Shown here: piece after piece, positions 6,186-10,590 of the stretch
Layout: every line of letters starts with the position of its first letter
How positions within the stretch are numbered: the stretch's first letter is position 1
From: Campylobacteraceae bacterium
GTDB taxonomy: Bacteria > Campylobacterota > Campylobacteria > Campylobacterales > Campylobacteraceae
NCBI GenBank assembly: GCA_031276365.1
Contig: JAISNG010000130.1
Coordinates: 1-10,590, forward strand
Length of the DNA stretch: 10,590 nucleotides
Direction of reading: 5' to 3'
The notes under the pieces: model-generated
Database searches by the model: none
What the model saw: the letters and a program-made list of their open reading frames with translations, nothing else
Told to the model about the DNA's origin: nothing
Made by a program: the position numbers and the translations under genes

Positions 6186-6425
6186 ATGTTATCAAATATA
6201 GGCGTGCCTGGTTTAGTTATCATCCTTCTTATTATAATTGTACTTTTTGGCGGCAAAAGGATTGCTGAAGTAGCAAAAGGACTTGGCATGGGCGTGAAAA
6301 ACTTCAAAGATGCTGTAAAAGAGGAAGAAGTTCAATCCGAACCTGTTTTAGAAAAGAAGCCGACAGTTAAAAAAACAACTGCAAAAAAAAGCTCAAACGC
6401 CAAAACAACAGACAAAGCAAATTAG
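6186..6425 (+). CDS. tatA: Sec-independent protein translocase subunit TatA
   Basis: TatA assembles with TatBC in the inner membrane and forms the pathway by which folded proteins with twin-arginine signals cross. The 79-residue product has the standard build: a short periplasmic end with Pro8, one transmembrane helix (about 9-20), the hinge Phe21-Gly22, and an amphipathic helix (about 24-45) with KGLG and the conserved Phe40-Lys41. Beyond residue 46 the tail is Lys/Glu-rich and ends in a KK/T/S-rich stretch, like the tail on S2 in this window. TatA rather than TatB is preferred because the protein is short and the hinge is FG. AGGAG at 6175-6179 is 6 bases before the ATG. tatB and tatC are not in the window. 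The argS start follows after one base. Confidence 0.93.
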   Translation: MLSNIGVPGLVIILLIIIVLFGGKRIAEVAKGLGMGVKNFKDAVKEEEVQSEPVLEKKPTVKKTTAKKSSNAKTTDKAN

Positions 6426-6426
6426 C

Positions 6427-8013
6427 GTGAAGCAAAAAGTTATTGATGTTATAAAAACTCATATTGATAAAGAGTTTTATCTGGAAAAACCAAAAGATAT
6501 CTCTTTAGGGCACTACGCTACGCCGTTAGCTTTTTCTTTGGCAAAAGAGTTACGCAAAGCTCCCGCTATTATCGCACAAGAGCTTGCGGCAAAACTACAA
6601 AATGAGACTATCTTTGAGAGCGTTACGGCTGTAAACGGATATATAAACTTCAAACTCTCTTCTAACTTCATGGATATTTGTGCGACATATCTTTTGCAAA
6701 ATCCCGATAAATTTGCAAAAGGCGAAAAAGACGAGAGCATCTTGATAGAGTTTGTCAGTGCAAATCCAACCGGACCTTTACACATAGGACATGCAAGAGG
6801 CGCTGTTATAGGAGATTCTTTGTGTAGAATCGGCGCTCATTTGGGATATAAGATAACGAGTGAATATTATATAAATGACGCGGGCAATCAAGTAGATTTG
6901 TTGGGGCTTTCCATTTTTTTAGCTGGACGCGAAAACATTCTAAAGCTTGAAACAAAATGGCCTGAAGAGTTTTACCGCGGCGAATATATAGTGGATTTAG
7001 CGTATAAAGCAGTAGCAAAATTCGGAGAAAAGATATTTGAAGATGATAAAAATATAGCAGATTTGAGCCTTTGGGGCAAAGATGAGATGATGAATCTCAT
7101 TCGCAAAGATTTGGACAGCGTATATATAAATTTTGACAACTTTGTAAGCGAAAAAAGTCTCTATCCAAAATGGCAAGAGAGTTTCAAAAAACTTCAAAGA
7201 CATGATAAAACTTACGAAAAAGAGGGCAAAGTCTGGATAAAATCGCAGGAATTCGGCGATGAAAAAGATAGAGTCATCATAAGAGAAGACGGTCGTCCAA
7301 CCTACCTTGCAGGCGATATCGTATATCATGACGATAAATTTGCTAGAAATTTCGGACGTTACATAAACATTTGGGGAGCAGACCATCACGGATATATCGC
7401 GAGAGTGAAAGCGGCTATAAATTTCATGGGTTATGACGAGAGTAAACTTGAAGTGATTTTGGCTCAAATGGTCTCTTTGCTTAAGGGCGGTGAACCGTAC
7501 AAGATGAGCAAACGCGCGGGAAATTTCATCACGATGAACGAAGTTGTGGAAGAGATTGGAAGCGACGCTTTGCGATTTATGTTTTTAAGCAAAAAGGCGG
7601 ATACTCATCTGGAGTTTGATATAGATATACTAAAACAAAACGACAGTTCAAACCCAATATATTATATAAATTATGCACATGCAAGGATAAATCAGCTTTT
7701 TGGCAAAAGCGGCAACACAAGAGACGACATTATAAACGTAAAACTTACGGATTTAAACGAAAGTGCACAAAATCTGCTCTTTAACGCGCTTTTACTGCCT
7801 GAAGTTTTGGAAGATGCGTTTGAGTCGCGCCAGATACAAAAATTAACCGATTTTTTGAAGTTTTTAGCAAGCCTTTTACATAAATTTTATAATGAAAATA
7901 AAATCATCGGCAGTGAATTTGAAGAGAGATATCTGAAGCTTTTGGATATGACCGCACTATGCCTGCGCACAGGATTGAAACTTATAGGCATAGATGCAAA
8001 AGAGAAAATGTAA
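6427..8013 (+). CDS. argS: Arginyl-tRNA synthetase
   Basis: This class I synthetase charges tRNA-Arg with arginine in the cytosol. The 528-residue product has an N-terminal tRNA D-loop-recognition (Add-1) domain (about 1-90, with GHYATPLAFSLAK), the catalytic Rossmann fold with NPTGPLHIGHARGA (HIGH at 119-122), WGADHHGY (316-323) and KMSKR at 359-363, and a helical anticodon-binding domain (about 400-528, including NYAHARINQLF). Many ArgS proteins lack a canonical KMSKS loop, but here it is present as KMSKRAGN. The start is the GTG at 6427, one base after the tatA stop, with no clear Shine-Dalgarno sequence; translation probably depends on termination of tatA. Length and motifs are normal for Campylobacterota. 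No clear terminator follows; a CCG-AAAAA-CGG stem after the stop is too short. Confidence 0.96.
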   Translation: MKQKVIDVIKTHIDKEFYLEKPKDISLGHYATPLAFSLAKELRKAPAIIAQELAAKLQNETIFESVTAVNGYINFKLSSNFMDICATYLLQNPDKFAKGEKDESILIEFVSANPTGPLHIGHARGAVIGDSLCRIGAHLGYKITSEYYINDAGNQVDLLGLSIFLAGRENILKLETKWPEEFYRGEYIVDLAYKAVAKFGEKIFEDDKNIADLSLWGKDEMMNLIRKDLDSVYINFDNFVSEKSLYPKWQESFKKLQRHDKTYEKEGKVWIKSQEFGDEKDRVIIREDGRPTYLAGDIVYHDDKFARNFGRYINIWGADHHGYIARVKAAINFMGYDESKLEVILAQMVSLLKGGEPYKMSKRAGNFITMNEVVEEIGSDALRFMFLSKKADTHLEFDIDILKQNDSSNPIYYINYAHARINQLFGKSGNTRDDIINVKLTDLNESAQNLLFNALLLPEVLEDAFESRQIQKLTDFLKFLASLLHKFYNENKIIGSEFEERYLKLLDMTALCLRTGLKLIGIDAKEKM

Positions 8014-8094
8014 CCGAAAAACGGCATTCAAGCTGTAGATTTTATGTTATAAGACTTGATATCAAAAAGTGATTAAGTTTATAGATAGTATTTT

Positions 8095-8100
8095 TATAAT
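8095..8100 (+). promoter_or_regulatory. -10 box for the metalloprotease lipoprotein gene
   Basis: TATAAT at 8095-8100 lies in an A/T-rich tract 37 bases before the ATG at 8138 and predicts a start near 8107. It falls inside an upstream in-frame extension that begins with GTG at 8069, which supports the later start. TATAAG at 8048-8053 is a weaker alternative. Confidence 0.5.
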
Positions 8101-8137
8101 AAAATATTTTAATTTTTCAAGCGGGAGATGGAATACG

Positions 8138-9799
8138 ATGACACGGATAACTTTTAAGATGCTTTCTGTATTGTCGTCTATTTTCCTTTTGGTTGGCTGC
8201 GGCGGTGGAGTCGGCGGAAGTTCGCGGGCAGAAAAGAGCGATGGCGGCAGCGGAAGCAGCGGAGGTTGGCATTCATTATTGTCTCCTGATTGCAGCGGAA
8301 CTTACTGCGGAGTAAACGGTAACGCTTACACAGGAAACGGCATAGGCGTTTGGTACTACAAAAACAATAAAAACAGCGATGTTTCTCTTGATGTTTCTCT
8401 CTCTAATGTAAAAAATAGGGATATTACGATTATTTTTACAAATGAAGGAAAGGGTTCTGCAGTACTGCCCAATATCCCGATAAATACTACGCTAAAAAAC
8501 GAAATAGAGATGAGAGCGCAGAGTGTTGGCGAATATATTGATACGTTTAACCATATCCCGCAAGGCATAAGAGATTTTAATGCAAATCCAATTTTGCAAA
8601 GGTCAGAATTAAACAGAGCGATTATTCAACCTTTAAGCGCAAAAACATGGCAGGTAGGAGAAGAACGAGACTGGAATATATATAAAAGCGCTACTCAGCA
8701 TGAAATTCGCACAGAAAAACTTATGCGTCAAACAACGCTCACAAATGGGCGTGTTGTCAATATATGGATAGAAAATGGCGAATACGGAAACGGAAAAATC
8801 ACTGAAGCAATGCTTAATGATATTTCTCAAAAACTCAACGATGTAATAGGCAGCGCGTCAGGTCTCATAGGAGAGCCATGGGGAGAACATCACCACTCAA
8901 ATCTAATATCAAACAATCAGCCTTTAGATATAGTTTTTGTCAATTTTGACAAAAATAACTCTCCATTCGGACTGATGGGATATTTTTATGCCCTTAATAA
9001 CTTTTTGAAAGCAAAATACCTAACTTCTAATGAAGCGCTTGCTATATTTATAGACTCCGAAACACTATATTTGCATAATGATGGTGAATTATATACTATG
9101 AGTACGATAGCGCATGAGCTTACCCATGCAATTCATTTTTATCAGCGCGATGTTCTTATGGACGATGGATTTGGTATTTTTTTAAACGAAATGTCGGCTG
9201 TTATGATGGAAGATATCGCAGCTAAAAAGATAGGTACTTCCTTTAATGATGTCAGGTTTAGATATACGGCTTGGCTTAAAGAGAGTCTTTATCGTTATGA
9301 TTTTTCAGATTGGGATGCATACGGTGGAGATAACAGCTATGATATCGCAGGCAGCTTCGGAGGGTTTTTGCTTCGCCAGTATGGTACGGATTTTTATAAA
9401 ACTCTCTTTCAAATTGACAGCAATTTATCCATAATAGGCGTAAATGAAGACGAAACAGCCCGCGAAAGGTCGCTTGATATTTTGGATAGAGCCATAAAAC
9501 AGTATGACAATGAAGGCGGTTTAACGCGTGCTTTGCGGCATTGGGGAGCGAGTATCGCAATGCTTCCATACGATGCCTCTCCAAAAGGCTTTGGATATCC
9601 ATACAAAAATAGCGGCAATTTTGAATTTGAAGGATTTGACGGAGATAGTTATAGACAATATCGCATATTGCCGAAATCATCTTCTATGACGATATATCCG
9701 CATGGACACTTTCCGTTTTTGCGAAAAACAACAAGCAATACGTTTACGGAAACTTTTAAAGTGCCTCCGCAAATGTCTGTTTCCGTCGTAGTGCAATAG
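8138..9799 (+). CDS. Lipoprotein zinc metalloprotease, M30 (hyicolysin)-like
   Basis: This encodes 553 residues. The ATG at 8138 is preferred over GTG at 8069 because it gives a clean lipoprotein signal (MTRITFK, a hydrophobic stretch, lipobox LVGC with Cys21) and has GGAG at 8124-8127. Residue +2 is Gly, not Asp, so by the E. coli rule it would be sorted to the outer membrane; whether that rule holds here is inference. A Gly/Ser-rich linker (22-45) and a small Cys-containing segment (CSGTYCG) precede a beta-rich region. The protease core carries DIVFVNFD, GLMGYFYALN and the zinc motif AHELTHAIHF, with His326, Glu327 and His330. FLNEMSAVMMED follows, and Glu351 is the likely third ligand. This arrangement resembles peptidase family M30; that assignment is from memory of the motif layout. 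The C-terminus ends abruptly in what looks like a beta domain. It stands alone with its own promoter. Confidence 0.82.
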   Translation: MTRITFKMLSVLSSIFLLVGCGGGVGGSSRAEKSDGGSGSSGGWHSLLSPDCSGTYCGVNGNAYTGNGIGVWYYKNNKNSDVSLDVSLSNVKNRDITIIFTNEGKGSAVLPNIPINTTLKNEIEMRAQSVGEYIDTFNHIPQGIRDFNANPILQRSELNRAIIQPLSAKTWQVGEERDWNIYKSATQHEIRTEKLMRQTTLTNGRVVNIWIENGEYGNGKITEAMLNDISQKLNDVIGSASGLIGEPWGEHHHSNLISNNQPLDIVFVNFDKNNSPFGLMGYFYALNNFLKAKYLTSNEALAIFIDSETLYLHNDGELYTMSTIAHELTHAIHFYQRDVLMDDGFGIFLNEMSAVMMEDIAAKKIGTSFNDVRFRYTAWLKESLYRYDFSDWDAYGGDNSYDIAGSFGGFLLRQYGTDFYKTLFQIDSNLSIIGVNEDETARERSLDILDRAIKQYDNEGGLTRALRHWGASIAMLPYDASPKGFGYPYKNSGNFEFEGFDGDSYRQYRILPKSSSMTIYPHGHFPFLRKTTSNTFTETFKVPPQMSVSVVVQ

Positions 9800-9974
9800 A
9801 TTAACCGCAGCAAAAAATTCGACAAATTCCGTGTTGGCTTAGTTGAAACAACAAAATTCTTTTAGTTATTGCTCCGATTTTGGTACAAACACTTGTCTTG
9901 GTTTATAGGATTGGTATGGCAAAGACGGTCAAACTCTTAAAATTTCAATACAATCCTTGTTTGGTTCAACATTG
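9800..9974. other. Unassigned stretch after the metalloprotease gene
   Basis: No gene with a start and ribosome binding site is visible. The metalloprotease frame stays open for 21 codons past its TAG (to TAG 9863-9865), with a protein-like piece FDKFRVGLVE, so the TAG may have shortened the protein. Another plus frame gives WYGKDGQTLKISIQSLFG around 9912-9965 and cannot be assigned. No terminator hairpin was found. Confidence 0.4.
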
Positions 9975-10182
9975 TCATTTCATCCGTGCATAAATTAATA
10001 AGATTTTGATGATTTTTTTCTCCGAACACTTACTTTTCTCTGACGTGTCAATCCAGTATAATCTTACTTTTATTTGAGTGTTATTTGATAATATAGTGAT
10101 GGGTATCGCCGTTTGTAACCTTAACAACTTTACCATCAAATGCAAAGAGGGATAATAGAATTAATAAAATAGCTATTAATTT
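9975..10182 (-). pseudogene. Thermonuclease (SNase-family) remnant, frameshifted and without start codon
   Basis: On the minus strand, 10182 down to 10081 reads KLIAILLILLSLFAFDG (a signal peptide), then KVVKVTNGDTHHYIIK and a stop. Shifting one base near 10084-10087 continues as NNTQIKVRLYWIDTSEKSK and runs to a stop at 9975. The pieces align with the start of secreted micrococcal-nuclease-like proteins: (D)GDT at the calcium site, then Q-I-K-V-R-L-Y-x-I-D-T-x-E. The catalytic Arg, Asp and Glu spacing (R+5=D, D+3=E) is kept, while the usual Pro of DTPE is Ser. No ATG, GTG or TTG starts the frame, which opens directly after the stop of the Sel1-like fragment. The C-terminal half is absent or unrecognisable. 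The gene is dead unless a sequencing error explains the shift, and even then it lacks a start. Confidence 0.6.
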
Positions 10183-10314
10183 TTATTTGGTTTTATATCT
10201 TGTTTTAACTCTTTTATAATCATCGCAACCTTTTTGGCACCCTAATTCACAAGCTTTGCCAAAGTATTCTTTTGCAGTATCATAATCATGTCCAACTCCA
10301 AGTCGTTTAAAAAA
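10183..10314 (-). pseudogene. C-terminal fragment of a Sel1-like-repeat cysteine-rich protein
   Basis: Minus-strand reading from 10314 to the TAA at 10183-10185 gives FFKRLGVGHDYDTAKEYFGK, then ACELGCQKGCDDYKRV and a short basic tail. The A-K-E-Y-F-G-K-A-C-E-L-G-x-x-x-G-C order is the hallmark of Sel1-like repeats in the disulfide-linked Hcp-type proteins frequent in Campylobacterota, with two Cys spaced for an intra-repeat bridge. Only the last repeat is present. Upstream, the frame stays open to a stop at 10390-10392 but reads as Ser/Asn-rich sequence with no repeat, no start and no signal peptide. The break falls at an A7 run (plus strand 10309-10315). Full-length relatives are secreted or periplasmic. 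The thermonuclease remnant follows in the same frame with no gap. Confidence 0.6.
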
Positions 10315-10402
10315 ACAACTAATACAAGCAGGAGTTGATATATCGCTTGAAGATAGATTTGAGGAATTGACGCCGTTTGATTTGATGATTCAGTCAATGT
10401 AG
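10286..10402 (+). other. Unrecognised plus-strand open fragment
   Basis: From about 10307 the plus strand reads LKKQLIQAGVDISLEDRFEE, then LTPFDLMIQSM and a TAG at 10400-10402. Composition and amphipathic pattern look protein-like, more so than the minus-strand reading of the same bases. There is no start codon with a ribosome binding site, and the reading begins at the junction with the Sel1-like fragment. The same frame continues after TAG (RKNRSIEKDEMEQANIIKIK) for about 50 codons to 10557, so the TAG may interrupt an older gene. I do not recognise it. Confidence 0.2.
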
Positions 10403-10475
10403 CGGAAAAATAGAAGTATTGAAAAAGATGAAATGGAACAAGCGAATATCATAAAAATAAAAATGGTTATGAACA

Positions 10476-10590
10476 GTGAAACAGTCGCTGTGTTTTGTGG
10501 AGCATCGCATCATCATCGCAAAAAACATTGTCGGCGCGATAGCAAAAAATATACATGAAGTTTTGTATCATTACTACAGGCACGACAAAA
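10476..10590 (+). pseudogene. Cas1-like fragment, running off the window end
   Basis: From 10476 the plus strand is open to the window end and reads VKQSLCFVEHRIIIAKNIV, then GAIAKNIHEVLYHYYRHDK. In Cas1, the CRISPR adaptation integrase, a stretch near residues 80-110 begins the helical domain with the pattern K-Q, about ten residues, E-x-R-x-x-x-A-K/R-x-I/F-V, then N-I/M and Y-Y or similar; Thermotoga Cas1 reads KQAEHYINQEKRMLIAREIV there (from memory). The fragment follows this with about two residues fewer between KQ and the Arg. The upstream 80 residues of Cas1 are not found in the same frame, a stop lies 3 bases before the GTG, and no ribosome binding site precedes it. A broken or rearranged cas1 is inferred; whether the rest follows is outside the window. 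No repeat array is present. Confidence 0.35.

Noticed and set aside
8069..8137. GTG-start extension of the metalloprotease lipoprotein
   Set aside because: It would cover the promoter TATAAT and place 23 residues before an otherwise standard lipoprotein signal.
9800..10590. CRISPR array near the Cas1-like fragment
   Set aside because: No regularly spaced direct repeats of 24-40 bases were seen in this stretch on either strand.

Overview
The window looks like part of a low-GC Campylobacterota (epsilonproteobacterial) chromosome, probably a free-living Sulfurimonas/Sulfurovum-like lineage rather than Campylobacter or Helicobacter. This rests on a recognisable gene order, rpsB - tsf - ABC ATPase - highly acidic protein - gmk - tatA - argS, which from memory matches the Campylobacter jejuni order around Cj1182c-Cj1175c. 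It also rests on the roughly 356-residue EF-Ts typical of that phylum and on S2, ArgS and TatA sequences of the same type. Genus assignment is inference.

Left flank (1-1206): an AT-rich accessory stretch. It holds the end of a Gln/Asn-rich protein, a small two-helix membrane protein, a secreted cysteine-rich protein with two EB/Dickkopf-like C-x5-D-C-x3-G-x-x-C units, and an unrecognised small protein. About 400 bases of non-coding sequence lead into rpsB, including a structured rpsB leader with two mutually exclusive pairing options.

Core (1207-8013): a housekeeping block, all on the + strand. rpsB and tsf overlap by one base (TAATG) and end in a strong intrinsic terminator. A LolD/MacB-type ABC ATPase follows. 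Next come a degenerate receiver-domain protein with a very long acidic tail, coupled by a 4-base overlap to guanylate kinase, then tatA with its own extended -10 promoter, and argS one base later. In C. jejuni fliR lies between the ATPase and the acidic protein; here that slot is a 61-base gap containing a promoter.

Right flank (8014-10590): a lipoprotein zinc metalloprotease (HELTH motif, M30/hyicolysin-like) with its own promoter, followed by nearly 800 bases of gene debris. Translating this by eye on both strands gives a frameshifted thermonuclease (SNase) remnant and the last repeat of a Sel1-like cysteine-rich protein, both on the minus strand. On the plus strand there is an unrecognised open fragment and, running off the window end, a stretch resembling the middle of Cas1. 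This looks like a decaying accessory locus next to the conserved core. No tRNA, rRNA, CRISPR array or complete mobile element was seen.
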